Assembly (NCBI GenBank): GCA_028278425.1
Contig: JANQEJ010000348.1
Span: forward strand, 1 to 64,000
Length of the DNA stretch: 64,000 nucleotides
Origin: Planctomycetota bacterium
Lineage (GTDB): Bacteria > Planctomycetota > UBA1135 > GCA-002686595
Direction: 5' to 3'
The notes under the pieces are model-generated. The model searched no databases. It was not told the origin of the DNA and worked only from the letters and a program-made list of their open reading frames with translations. This document shows positions 1 to 9,954 of this stretch, piece after piece; position 1 is the stretch's first letter; the number at the start of each line of letters is the position of its first letter. A program made the position numbers and the translations under genes.

Positions 1-886
1 AGACGACCATCGCCGTCAGTCGCGTGGTCTCGTTCATCGTCCCGACGAGGGCCTTCCAGGTGAACCGACGATTGACGGCCGCGAGCCCCATCGCGCCCAC
101 GGCGCCGAGCGCTCCGGCCTCGGTCGGTGTCGCGATGCCGCGGAAGATGCTCCCGAGGACCAGCAGGATGAGAACGAGCGGCGGGATCAGGACGAGGACG
201 ACGCGTCCGAGGAGCTTCGCGGCGTCGATCTCGCGCTCCTCCCGGGGTAGTGCCGGCGCGGAGCGGGGTTTGACGAGGGCGACGAAGGCCACGTAGATGC
301 CGTACATCGCCGCGAGCATCACGCCGGGGGTGAGCGAGCCGACGAAGAGGTCGCCGACGCTGACGCCGAGCTGGTCGGCCAGGACGACGAGGACGACGCT
401 CGGCGGCACGATCTGTCCGAGCGTTCCCGAAGCGGTGATCACGCCCGACGACAAGGTGTCCGAGTAGCCGTAGCGCAGCATCACGGGCAGCGAGATCATC
501 CCCATCGCCACCACCGACGCGCCGACGACGCCGGTCGCGGCCGCCAGCAACGCTCCGACGAAGACCACGGCGAGCGCGAGACCGCCGCGCATCGGGCCGA
601 AGAGCATCCCGATGGTCGTCAACAAGTCCTCGGCCAACTTCGACTTCTCCAGCATCGTGCCCATGAAGATGAAGAAGGGCACGGCGAGGAGGACCTGGTT
701 CGACATCACGTCGAAGATGCGCAGTGGGAGCGCGTTCAGGAGCGACCACTCGAAGTAACCGGTGCTGACGCCGATCACGGCGAAGATCAGCGCGGTTCCT
801 CCGAGCGAGAAAGCCACCGGATACCCCGAGAAGATCAGGACGAAGGCGATGAGGAACATCACCGGTCCCAGCCAGTCGCCGCTCAT
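1..886 (-). CDS. dctM: TRAP transporter large permease DctM, partial (C-terminus beyond window)
   Basis: The large membrane subunit of a tripartite ATP-independent periplasmic transporter; it imports organic acids or similar solutes using an ion gradient. Reading leftward from the ATG at 886, the translation starts MSGDWLGPVMFLIAFVLIFSG. It then gives the typical DctM hydrophobic helices, including VPFFIFMGTMLEKS, a Gly/Ala-rich helix (GALLAAATGVVGAS), LPVMLRYGYS and SGTLGQIVPPSVVLVVLAD. About 295 residues are present; the family is usually about 430, so the rest lies left of base 1. The start overlaps the dctQ stop by 4 bases (ATGA), so the two are translationally coupled. The substrate cannot be told, and no DctP binding protein is visible. 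Confidence 0.93.
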   Translation of the reverse strand, partial: MSGDWLGPVMFLIAFVLIFSGYPVAFSLGGTALIFAVIGVSTGYFEWSLLNALPLRIFDVMSNQVLLAVPFFIFMGTMLEKSKLAEDLLTTIGMLFGPMRGGLALAVVFVGALLAAATGVVGASVVAMGMISLPVMLRYGYSDTLSSGVITASGTLGQIVPPSVVLVVLADQLGVSVGDLFVGSLTPGVMLAAMYGIYVAFVALVKPRSAPALPREEREIDAAKLLGRVVLVLIPPLVLILLVLGSIFRGIATPTEAGALGAVGAMGLAAVNRRFTWKALVGTMNETTRLTAMVV

Positions 887-1425
887 TCCCCTTTCGTCTC
901 CGCGCCATCGGTTCCGGCGAGGACGGCCGCTCGCTTGATCGCCTCCGAGATCCCCTGAAGAAAGAGCAGGGCGAACGAGAGCGGGATCACGCCGATGATC
1001 GGCCAGCGCAAGAGCCCGCCGGGGTCGGGTGAGTCCTCACGTATCTTGAAGGAGTTCCACCAAAACGGGAACGCCACCCAGATCACGAGGGCGCAGAACG
1101 GCAGCAGGAAGATCAACGTCCCGGTCAGGTCGATGGCCGCCCGCGCGCGCTTCGAGAGCCGTCCGAACAGGACGTCGACGCGCACGTGCTCGTCCCGCTG
1201 GAGCGTGTAGGCCGCTCCCAGGAGGAACACCAGGCTGAACAGGTACCACTGGAGCTCGTTGTAGGTGTTCGACGAGAGGTCGCGTCCGATGAACCGCCCC
1301 AGGTAACGCGCCACGGCGTTGAACGCCGTGACGAACACCATCAGGACGGCCATCCCGCCGACCACCCAACCCAGAGAGCGGGACACGCGATCGATGCCGC
1401 GCGAGACGTAGAGCAGGCCTTTCAT
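883..1425 (-). CDS. dctQ: TRAP transporter small permease DctQ
   Basis: The small membrane subunit of the TRAP transporter; it supports DctM and the binding protein. The chosen ATG at 1425 gives 180 residues (MKGLLYVSRGIDRVSR), close to the usual 160-190. An open frame extends 34 codons upstream, but that part is Ser/Arg-rich and unlike the family. Four hydrophobic helices are visible at about 18-40, 57-75, 97-120 and 140-160, and the DctQ-typical NELQWYLF lies before the second. No clear ribosome binding site is seen. It is first in the dctQM pair. Confidence 0.88.
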   Translation of the reverse strand: MKGLLYVSRGIDRVSRSLGWVVGGMAVLMVFVTAFNAVARYLGRFIGRDLSSNTYNELQWYLFSLVFLLGAAYTLQRDEHVRVDVLFGRLSKRARAAIDLTGTLIFLLPFCALVIWVAFPFWWNSFKIREDSPDPGGLLRWPIIGVIPLSFALLFLQGISEAIKRAAVLAGTDGAETKGE

Positions 1426-1541
1426 CCCGGACGAGGAGCGCGGCCGGAGACTACCCGAGGAGGCCTCTTCGAGGCTGCCCTCGATCGAAAATAGCCCCGC
1501 GCGGGAGGAGTAAGGGGGGCGCCCCAAACCCCCCGATCTCC

Positions 1542-1931
1542 ATGACCTCCACCGCCGCCGTCGAGCGCCCCGGCTTCTTCACCGTCGCGATCTTCCTCCA
1601 CGTCCTGGAGGGCTTCCTTCTTTTGCTCGCGTCGGTCCTGGGGCTCGTCGGGCTCGGCATCGGCTTCATCGCCGTCGCGATCAACGTCGACGGCGAGGAG
1701 GCGGCCTGGGCGATTTTCGGCATCGGGCTTGGCGCCGCCGTGATGGCGGGGCTCTTCTTCTTCGGGCTGCTGATCCTCTTCCTCGCGTACAAGGCCTGGG
1801 GCATGGGCCGCGTCTGGATCTGGGCGTTGATCGTCTTCGCCCTGCTCGCGAGCGCGTCCGGGTTCGGGCTGATCGTCGCCGTGCTGACGGTGATCGGCGG
1901 CGTGCAGGCGCTGGAGAAGGCGACCGGCTAG
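1542..1931 (+). CDS. small integral membrane protein of unknown function
   Basis: Not a family I recognise. The 129 residues are almost wholly hydrophobic, with segments at about 13-36, 40-50, 57-85 and 93-122 that predict three to four membrane helices. The single charged stretch is VDGEEAAW. There is no Cys motif or signal cleavage site. It is transcribed divergently from dctQM. It ends on a CTAG that also supplies the stop of the convergent metallopeptidase-like gene. Codon use matches its neighbours, and the Ala/Gly/Leu pattern is not that of an antisense artefact. I am confident it is a gene but cannot give a role. Confidence 0.6.
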   Translation: MTSTAAVERPGFFTVAIFLHVLEGFLLLLASVLGLVGLGIGFIAVAINVDGEEAAWAIFGIGLGAAVMAGLFFFGLLILFLAYKAWGMGRVWIWALIVFALLASASGFGLIVAVLTVIGGVQALEKATG

Positions 1932-2998
1932 GTGCCGCCAGCGAAGAGGTTCTTCACGAGCTTCTTCCGCTTCTTCTTCTTGAGGGTCTCGAGGAGCCCG
2001 TCCTCCAGCTCGCGGAAGGTGTAGTAGCGCACCTTGTTGATCCGCCGCCGGACGTCCTTCTCGTCGAGGTAGTTGATCGCGTCACCGATCGCCTTCGGCC
2101 CGACCTCCTCGTGAAGCGCGCGGAAGAGCGCCGAGATGCCCTCGCGCGAGGTAGTGTTCGGCGGGACGTCCTCGAACTCCTTCTCAAACGCTTCGTACGA
2201 ACGCCAGCGCTCGTCCCGAATGCCCTTCATGAAGCGGGACTTCTTGTGCTTCTCCGCGACGTACTCGCACACGACCACGCCGGTGTAGTGCGCCCAGACG
2301 TGCTTGTCCTCCTCGTTCGCCCGGTCGCCCCACATCGCGATGACGTGGCCGAGCTCGTGGCAAAGGCCGTAGAAGAGGAACTTCCCGTCCGACGTCGGCG
2401 AAACGAGCTCGTCGGCGTTGACGATGGGAAAGTCGATCTCCGAGTGGTACTCGAACTGCGGCGCGAAGTGCGGCGGCCGCTCGATCTTCTCCTCGAGGTG
2501 GATACGCACGCGGAGCTTCTTGCCCGGGACCTTGCTGAACTCCTCGAAGCCGAACACCTCGTCGTAGCCCTCGAGCACCGCCTGGAAGACCTCCGAGAAG
2601 TGCTCGAGGTAGTCCTCGTCCACACCCCTGCCCCGGAGCTGGAAGCGTGGGCGGGTGATCGCCGCCCCGAGGTCGTACTCCCTGAACTCGGACCTGGCGA
2701 GGCGCTCCTTCGCGCGGTTGAAGTCCTCGATCCGGTCGAGCTCGAGGGCTTTCTCGGCTACGTAGACGAGCCCCTCGAGAAGACCGGGCGAGTCCTCCAG
2801 CGCGATCAGCTTGTCCAGCGCCTTCGCGGCCTTCGCCGGGAGCTTCGCCGCGAGCTCCGCCTCGGTGCCCTTCGGGTTGCGCGCGTGCGCGGCGTTGAGC
2901 TTGTCGACCGCTTCCGCGTAGATCTCGGCCTGCTTGCTCGCCTTGTCGTCGTCGGTCGGGCAGAACGCGAGAGCGAAGGCGGCGAGGAGCGTGATCAT
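1928..2998 (-). CDS. secreted protein with HELGH zinc metallopeptidase motif
   Basis: A 356-residue protein with a short N-terminal hydrophobic stretch (MITLLAAFALAF), probably a signal peptide. Residues 214-218 read HELGH in the context FLFYGLCHELGHVIAMW, the HExxH zinc site of gluzincin-type peptidases. A Glu at about 245 (VVCEYVAEK) lies 27 residues later, as expected for the third ligand. The first 120 residues are helical and charged. The C-terminus is Lys/Arg-rich (LKKKKRKKLVKN). I cannot place it in a named peptidase family. It may be an active envelope peptidase or a catalytically inert relative. Confidence 0.75.
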   Translation of the reverse strand: MITLLAAFALAFCPTDDDKASKQAEIYAEAVDKLNAAHARNPKGTEAELAAKLPAKAAKALDKLIALEDSPGLLEGLVYVAEKALELDRIEDFNRAKERLARSEFREYDLGAAITRPRFQLRGRGVDEDYLEHFSEVFQAVLEGYDEVFGFEEFSKVPGKKLRVRIHLEEKIERPPHFAPQFEYHSEIDFPIVNADELVSPTSDGKFLFYGLCHELGHVIAMWGDRANEEDKHVWAHYTGVVVCEYVAEKHKKSRFMKGIRDERWRSYEAFEKEFEDVPPNTTSREGISALFRALHEEVGPKAIGDAINYLDEKDVRRRINKVRYYTFRELEDGLLETLKKKKRKKLVKNLFAGGT

Positions 2999-3070
2999 GG
3001 CGGCACCAGCCTAACGCGGGTTGAATGGGGCGTCCGCCCGCGCGTAGCCGGCGCCATTGGAGGATCCACG

Positions 3071-3763
3071 ATGTCCGACCCCAGCCCCCTGCCGCTTCAC
3101 GAAGAGGTTCTGCTGCTCGCCCTGCGCGACGAGGAGGGAACCATCGCCTCCGGCACCATGCCCCAGGTCGCGATCGGCGCGGCCGTGCTCGCCGAGCTCC
3201 TCCTCCGCGAGCGCATCGCGATCGCGCAGGAGGGGAAGAAGCGCTTCGTGGAAGTGCGCACGACCGACTCCACGGGCGATCTGCTGCTCGACGAATGCCT
3301 GGAGCGCATCGCCGGCGCCAAGCGGCGCGAGAGGGTCCAGACCTGGGTGTCCCGCTTCGCCAACCGAACGGAGCTCAAGCACCGCGTAGCCGCGCGGCTT
3401 TGCGAGCGCGGCATCCTGCGCTTGGACGAGGACAAGGTGCTCCTCCTCTTCAAACGCAAGGTCTACCCCGAGGTCGACCCGAAGCCCGAAGAGGCCCTCG
3501 TCGAGCGCCTGCGCGAGGCGATCTTCACCGACCGGACGGACCTCGATACTCGCACCGTCGTGCTCGTGGCGCTCGCCCACGCCGCGAGCCTGCTCAACGT
3601 GGTCTTCGACAAGCGCGACCTCAAAGACCGCAAGGACCGGATCCAGGACGTCGTGGAAGGTCACGCCGTCGGCGAGGCCGCCAAGAAGGTCGTCGACGAG
3701 ATCCAGGCGGCGATCTTCGTCTCGGTGATCATGCCGTCGATCATGACGACGACGATCCACTGA
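3071..3763 (+). CDS. GPP34 (GOLPH3-like) family protein
   Basis: A 230-residue member of the GPP34/Golgi phosphoprotein 3 family. In eukaryotes this all-helical fold binds phosphatidylinositol 4-phosphate; bacterial members are mostly uncharacterised and thought to be peripheral membrane proteins. The start MSDPSPLPLHEEVLLLALRD is typical. The family's paired landmarks ELLLRERIAI (about 46-55) and DLDTRTVVLVALAHAASLL (about 157-175) are clear. A much longer open frame exists upstream but reads as low-complexity Arg/Glu/Leu antisense, so the ATG at 3071 is used. It overlaps the convergent Tim44/TerB gene by 23 bases. Confidence 0.85.
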   Translation: MSDPSPLPLHEEVLLLALRDEEGTIASGTMPQVAIGAAVLAELLLRERIAIAQEGKKRFVEVRTTDSTGDLLLDECLERIAGAKRRERVQTWVSRFANRTELKHRVAARLCERGILRLDEDKVLLLFKRKVYPEVDPKPEEALVERLREAIFTDRTDLDTRTVVLVALAHAASLLNVVFDKRDLKDRKDRIQDVVEGHAVGEAAKKVVDEIQAAIFVSVIMPSIMTTTIH

Positions 3764-5615
3764 CCTTGGCTCTTCGCGTAGCGCGGTAGAGCTCGCTGCG
3801 CTTCCGGCGGATCGATTGCCCCAGAGCGCTCGGCGCGACGCCGGTCGACTCCGCGGCGTGGCGGAGGAAGCGCCGCTCGGCCCGTCCGAGGGCGCCGTCG
3901 GCGAGCGCGACCTCGACGAGCTCTTCCATCCAGGCGTGTGCCTCCTCGGCGTTCCGCGGGTGCGGAAGCTCGGCGCCGTTCTCCGCGCCGGCGACGAGGA
4001 GCTCGACCCGGTCGGCGTCGATGTCGTGGCGGGCGGCGAGCGAGAGAAGCGCGCGCTTCTCCTTGGCGTCGACCTCGCCGTCCGCGCGCACCACGGCACC
4101 CGCCCAGGCGAGGAGGCGCGCGGGAGGGTGACGCACGGAACCGCGCGGGCGGGCGGGCAGGGCCCGGAGCTCGGCGAAGAGCTCCGCCGAGCTGGGCGCG
4201 CCCTTCCGCACCACGTCGGTGAGCAACCACGTCGAGCGGTCGCCGGTCCGCGGGGCTTCGCAGTAGGGGCAGGCGGGCGCCGTGCCGCCGGTGTCGTGCG
4301 CGCCGCAGTTGGCGCAGTGCGTCGTCGTGAAGCTGGTCTCGAGCGACGTCTGGCGGCCGGCGTCGCGCGCGAAGACGAAGAGCGTGCGGCGCAGTCGGCG
4401 TCGCTTGTCACCGGAGAGACGCCGCTCGCCGTCGGCGTCGACCTCGGCCCCGCGGCCGTCCCAGACGACCTCGATCACCGCTCGATCGCGCTTCTCGCCC
4501 GGCAGGATCCCGAGGGTGCGCACCGAGCCGACCGCGCGATCGGCGAGGTAGCTTCGCTCTCCGGAGCCGGCGAGCTCCGCGGCGTAACGCTCGCAGAGAG
4601 CGGCGTCGGCCACGCGCGTGAGCGGGTCGACGCTCCCCGCGCGCACCGCCGCGGTGAGCCGCCAGAAGGCGACCGACGCGCGGTCCTCGAGCGCTTGCAC
4701 GTTGATGCCGGGGTCGCGCTCGGCGTACGCGGCCAGCCCGGGGATCGCCGGCTCGGGCTCGGGCGACCATTCGCTCGCCTGCGTGATCTCGACGAGGACC
4801 CAGTCGAACTCGCCGCTCCGCGCGAGGCAGTCGCAGGTGCCGCACTTGGCGGACTGGTTCACCGCGAGCAGCGCCCCGCAGTTCGGGCACTGGCCTTCGA
4901 GCAGGCCGTCGCTGGCGAGGGTCTTGGCCCCGCGCCGGCGGAGGAACGTCCAGCACTCGGTGAAGTGATTGCGCGGCAGCCGCGAGCCGGAGATGCGCTT
5001 GCCGCTCTCCAGATCGATGCGGTGGACGTCCGAGCGGAAGGGGATGCGCACGGTGACCGAGTCGAAGTGCGCACCCGCCTCGACGTGCACGATCGCGAGC
5101 GGTCCCACCGTCGTGCCGGCCATGCCCTGGCGCCAGCCGTCCTCCTTCTGTTCCTCGATCTGGAGCGAGAAGCGCTCGAACACACCGTCGGAGACGAAGG
5201 GCCGCAGCGGCTCGAGATCCTGGTCGCACCAGCTCCTCTGCGCCTTGAGGAAAGCGTGCTTCACGCGCTCGAGGAACCGCCCTTCGTCGAAGGCGGGGTC
5301 GCCGGCCTGGAGCGTCTTCGCCGCGGAGACCGACGCGCTCCGCGCGCGCTTCTTCGCGCCGCGGCGGATCGTGCGCTCCTGGTGCTTCCACCAGCCGCGG
5401 CGGCTTCCGATCGCTCCGACGACGACGACCGCGATCAGCAGGGGGACGCCGATCGGCGGGTACTCGATCGCGAGCCGGATCAGGAGGTAGACGAGAAAGC
5501 CGATCCCGTCGCCGTCCCCGCCGCCGCCCCCACTCGGGCCGGAGCCGAAGCTGCCGCCGCCGCCGGCTTGGACGTCGAGAAGATCGAGGACGGCGAGCGC
5601 TTCCAGGTAAAGCAA
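3741..5615 (-). CDS. membrane protein with Tim44-like, zinc-ribbon and TerB-like domains
   Basis: A 624-residue multidomain protein. In order: a hydrophobic N-terminus and Gly/Ser-rich linker (17-38), two membrane segments (about 39-50 and 55-70), a Tim44-like domain (about 105-235), a zinc ribbon (CPNC at 243-246, CGTC at 258-261), a long middle part, and a second Cys set (CANC...CPYC) near 430-450. A helical TerB-like domain follows at about 500-605 (WAGAVVRADGEVDAKEKRALL, VALADGALGRAERRFLRHAA). The start is TTG, preceded by a good GGAGGG eight bases upstream; a stop sits just before it in frame with no ATG. The fold content suggests an envelope stress or membrane-anchoring role, but the function is unknown. 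Confidence 0.78.
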   Translation of the reverse strand: MLYLEALAVLDLLDVQAGGGGSFGSGPSGGGGGDGDGIGFLVYLLIRLAIEYPPIGVPLLIAVVVVGAIGSRRGWWKHQERTIRRGAKKRARSASVSAAKTLQAGDPAFDEGRFLERVKHAFLKAQRSWCDQDLEPLRPFVSDGVFERFSLQIEEQKEDGWRQGMAGTTVGPLAIVHVEAGAHFDSVTVRIPFRSDVHRIDLESGKRISGSRLPRNHFTECWTFLRRRGAKTLASDGLLEGQCPNCGALLAVNQSAKCGTCDCLARSGEFDWVLVEITQASEWSPEPEPAIPGLAAYAERDPGINVQALEDRASVAFWRLTAAVRAGSVDPLTRVADAALCERYAAELAGSGERSYLADRAVGSVRTLGILPGEKRDRAVIEVVWDGRGAEVDADGERRLSGDKRRRLRRTLFVFARDAGRQTSLETSFTTTHCANCGAHDTGGTAPACPYCEAPRTGDRSTWLLTDVVRKGAPSSAELFAELRALPARPRGSVRHPPARLLAWAGAVVRADGEVDAKEKRALLSLAARHDIDADRVELLVAGAENGAELPHPRNAEEAHAWMEELVEVALADGALGRAERRFLRHAAESTGVAPSALGQSIRRKRSELYRATRRAKVSGSSSS

Positions 5616-5703
5616 GGGGAGACCCTCCGGAGCCGGTTCCTACGCTAGCGCGGCCGGCGGCATTCCCCCCGATCCGGAACGTGTTCCTCGAGGGTGGGCG
5701 CGC

Positions 5704-7092
<1,389 letters not shown>

Positions 7093-7164
7093 GGCAAGCT
7101 CCTGGGTTCGGTGATTGCGGGTCCGCGCATTCTAGCCCCGCGTTGCGCTCGGGCTAGCGCGGCG

Positions 7165-7950
7165 TTACTCGCGAGCGAGCTCGAGCAGCGCGTCGTGGAC
7201 GAGCCCATTGCTCGAAAGCGCGCTTCCGCCGCGAATCGTCGGCTCGCCGGCAAAGCACGTGAAACGCCCGCCGGCCTCCTCCACGATCGGCTTCAGCGCC
7301 GCGTTGTCCCAGACGTGCATCAAGGGGTCGAGCGCGAACTCCATCCGGCCGGTGGCGACCAAGAGGTGCGCGTAGCAGTCGAGTCCGCCCCGGTCGCGCC
7401 GCGTGGCGTCGAGCACGCGCCGGAAGAAGTCCGCGCGCCCGGCGAGATCGAAGATCGAAGCGCCCGTCGTTCCGAAGGTACTCTCCGCGAGCGTCGCGAT
7501 CCGCGACACGCGCGCCTCCCGCACGGCTCCGCCGACGTGCCAGCGCGCGCCGAGCCCGCGGGCCCCTTCGACGAGCTCGCCCGCCGCGGCCATGTGGATG
7601 ACGCCGAGCGTCGCCTCGCCGTCCTGCTCCAGCCCGATCAGCGTTCCGAAGAGCGGCAACCCGCGGCGGAAAGACTCGGTGCCGTCGATCGGATCGAGGA
7701 TCCACGTGCAGCCGCTCGCGCCCTCGGATTCGCCCTCCTCCTCGCCGAGGATGCCGTCGTCCGGGTAGGCCGCCTCGATGCGCTCGCGCAGGAACCGCTC
7801 CGCGGCCCGGTCCGCGACCGTGACGGGCGTGCCGTCGCCCTTCTCCTCGATCGCGAGGTCGGGCGTGCGGAAATGCTCGAGCACGAGGGCCCCCGCGCGG
7901 TGCGCGAGCTCCACCGCGAACGCGAGACGTCGCTCCAGATCGCCGCTCAT
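7165..7950 (-). CDS. hisN: histidinol-phosphatase / inositol monophosphatase family enzyme (hisN type)
   Basis: A 261-residue Mg-dependent phosphatase of the inositol monophosphatase superfamily. Metal ligands are visible as GEEEGE (69-74), WILDPIDGTESF (83-94) and WDNAALKPIVEEAGG (214-228). The motif TESF after DPIDG and the PIVEEAGG ending resemble HisN-type histidinol-phosphate phosphatases more than SuhB. It would then make histidinol in histidine synthesis, but substrate range in this superfamily is broad. It lies between cbs and the divergent rnhC. No other his gene is in view. Confidence 0.85.
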   Translation of the reverse strand: MSGDLERRLAFAVELAHRAGALVLEHFRTPDLAIEEKGDGTPVTVADRAAERFLRERIEAAYPDDGILGEEEGESEGASGCTWILDPIDGTESFRRGLPLFGTLIGLEQDGEATLGVIHMAAAGELVEGARGLGARWHVGGAVREARVSRIATLAESTFGTTGASIFDLAGRADFFRRVLDATRRDRGGLDCYAHLLVATGRMEFALDPLMHVWDNAALKPIVEEAGGRFTCFAGEPTIRGGSALSSNGLVHDALLELARE

Positions 7951-7988
7951 AGCTCGCCATGCTAACCGGGCGATGCGAGAATCCCGCG

Positions 7989-8864
7989 ATGGCCCAGACC
8001 ACCGTGGTCGTGGAGCTCGACGCGAAGGAGCAGGCGCGGCTGCGCCGCGAGATCGACGCCGGCGATTTCGAGCTCAAGCCGGTCGACCACGCGCATTTCA
8101 GCGCGCGGGCGGACGGCGTGACCGCCACGCTGTATCGCTCGGGCAAGCTCGTCGTGCAGGGTGCGGGGGCCGAGCTCTTCGTGGCGCGCTACCTCGGCCG
8201 CGAGAGCGAGAGCGAGGGCGGCTCGGCGGAACCCGCCGCCGCCGGCGAAACGCGGATCGGCGGCGACGAGTCCGGCAAGGGCGACTACTTCGGCCCGCTC
8301 GTGGTCTGCGCCCTGCGCCTCGAGCCCGGCGACGCCGCGCGCCTGCGCCGCGGCGGCGTGGCCGACAGCAAGCGCGTCGCGGACTCCACGGTGATGCGCC
8401 TCGGCCCGGCGCTGCGCGAGGGCTTCCGGCACGCCCTCCGCGTGCTCGACCCGCCGGAGTACAACCGCCGTCACGCCGAGGTGAAGAACGTGGCGCTCAT
8501 CCTCGCGGATCTCTACCGGGAGGTCGTCGAGGAGCTGGCGGAGCCGGGGGACGACGTCCTGATCGACCAGTTCTCGAAGGACAAGGGCCGTCTGGAGAAG
8601 GCCTTCCGCGGTCTGGACGTCCGCCTTCAGCAGCGGCATCACGCCGAAAGCTCGATGGCGGTCGCCGCCGCGAGTATCGTGGCGCGCGAGGCCTTCCTCG
8701 CCGGCCTGCACGCGCTCTCGGAGGAGTTCGCGGTGGACCTCCCCAAGGGCGCCGGCCCCCCGGTCCTCGCCGCGGGGCGGAGGTTCCTGCAGATTCACCC
8801 GAAAGCGCGACTCGAGGAGGTCGCGAAGACCCATTTCAAGACGACCGCCAAGCTCCGCCCGTGA
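7989..8864 (+). CDS. rnhC: ribonuclease HIII
   Basis: Cleaves the RNA strand of RNA-DNA hybrids in the cytoplasm. The 291 residues have the RNase HIII plan: an N-terminal TBP-like DNA-binding region (about 1-75, FELKPVDHAHFSARADGVTATLY) and a catalytic RNase H2-like domain. The latter opens with GGDESGKGDYFGPL (91-104), where D93 and E94 are the first acidic ligands. DSKRVADS and HHAESSMAVAAASIVARE follow. The Met at 7989 is chosen because the ten codons before it do not resemble the family. Its TGA overlaps the ATG of dapF by one base, so the two are coupled. Confidence 0.92.
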   Translation: MAQTTVVVELDAKEQARLRREIDAGDFELKPVDHAHFSARADGVTATLYRSGKLVVQGAGAELFVARYLGRESESEGGSAEPAAAGETRIGGDESGKGDYFGPLVVCALRLEPGDAARLRRGGVADSKRVADSTVMRLGPALREGFRHALRVLDPPEYNRRHAEVKNVALILADLYREVVEELAEPGDDVLIDQFSKDKGRLEKAFRGLDVRLQQRHHAESSMAVAAASIVAREAFLAGLHALSEEFAVDLPKGAGPPVLAAGRRFLQIHPKARLEEVAKTHFKTTAKLRP

Positions 8865-9667
8865 TGACCGACACGCTTGAGTTCCCCGTGATGTCCGCCG
8901 CGGGCAACCGCTTCGCCGTCGTCGATGCGTTCGACGGTCTTCCCGTCGGGCGACCCGAGCGGGTCGCGCGATCGGTGTGCAGGCAGGCCGGGCTGGACGG
9001 CGTGCTCGTGCTCGAGCCGCCGAAATGCAGCGGTTCCGCGCGCATGGCGGTGTTCAACGCCGACGGCTCGCGCGCGGCGGCCTGCGGGAACGGCCTCCGG
9101 TGTATCGCGCTGCTCGCGACCGAAAACGGGCGCGTCGACGGGCACGAGCTCCGCGTCGAGACCGACACCGCCACCCAACGGGTCCGCCTGCACGGCGCGG
9201 GGAAGCGCGCCCGCGTCGCCACCGCCGAGATGGGGGAGCCGCGGGTCGACGAGGAGCTGAACCGCCTCCCGGTTCTCGGCGAGGACCTCCCCCTCACCGT
9301 GGTCAACGTGGGCAACACGCACTGCGTTCTGTCCGTCGACGACGTGGACTCGGCCCCGGTCCACCAGGTCGGCCCCGCCCTGGAGGGCCACGACGCCTTT
9401 CCCGACGGGACGAACGTGGCCTTCGTCGAGGTCCGCGGCGGCGCGTTGCGAGCCCGGTTCTGGGAGCGCGGCGTCGGCGAGACGGAGTCCTGCGGGAGCG
9501 GCGCCTGCGCCGCGGCGGTCTGGGCGATTCGCTGCGGGCGCGTCAGCTCGCCGGTCAACGTCGAGACGCGCGGCGGCCGCCTGATCGTCGAATGGGACCC
9601 GGGCGGCGCTCTGCGCCTGACCGGCCCGGTCCAGCGCATCGGCAAGGTACGCCTGCGTCCGAGATGA
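8864..9667 (+). CDS. dapF: diaminopimelate epimerase
   Basis: Converts LL- to meso-diaminopimelate for lysine and peptidoglycan, using two cysteines without a cofactor. Of the 267 residues, the catalytic pair is clear: C74 in AAACGNGLRC and C210 in GETESCGSGACA. The substrate-binding VNVGNTHCV (147-155) lies between them. The start overlaps the rnhC stop (TGATG). The stop in turn overlaps the next start (ATGATGG). Three genes are therefore translated in tight succession. Confidence 0.94.
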   Translation: MTDTLEFPVMSAAGNRFAVVDAFDGLPVGRPERVARSVCRQAGLDGVLVLEPPKCSGSARMAVFNADGSRAAACGNGLRCIALLATENGRVDGHELRVETDTATQRVRLHGAGKRARVATAEMGEPRVDEELNRLPVLGEDLPLTVVNVGNTHCVLSVDDVDSAPVHQVGPALEGHDAFPDGTNVAFVEVRGGALRARFWERGVGETESCGSGACAAAVWAIRCGRVSSPVNVETRGGRLIVEWDPGGALRLTGPVQRIGKVRLRPR

Positions 9668-9945
9668 TGGAGATCCGCGTCGCACATCGCCTCGATCCGG
9701 ACGCCGCGGCCGAGCGCCTGGCGGACGTCGCCCGCGCGAACGACATCGCGCTGGAGCTGGACGACGGCGCCGGCGGTCGCGCCGGCCGCCTGGCGAAGAC
9801 GACGCCCCTCGGTGAGGTCAGCGGCCGTTTCGTCATCGAGGTGACCGAGGTGCTGGTAAGGGTCGAGCGCAAGCCCGCCTTCCTGCCGGAAGGCACCGTC
9901 CGCCGGCTCTTGGAGGAGAACCTGGGAGGCGCCCTGTCGGAGTAG
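9664..9945 (+). CDS. small protein resembling polyhydroxyalkanoic acid system family
   Basis: A 93-residue protein beginning MMEIRVAHRLDPDAAAERL. It has an alpha/beta pattern with a helix containing AAERLADVARAND, then strands (GRFVIEVTEVLVRVERK), ending in a charged helix (GTVRRLLEENLG). The layout resembles the PHA granule-associated family (PF09650-like) found alone in many bacteria, but identity is only by pattern. Two adjacent ATG codons overlap the dapF TGA, and the first is used here. Confidence 0.6.
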   Translation: MMEIRVAHRLDPDAAAERLADVARANDIALELDDGAGGRAGRLAKTTPLGEVSGRFVIEVTEVLVRVERKPAFLPEGTVRRLLEENLGGALSE

Positions 9946-9954
9946 GATCCCGCC

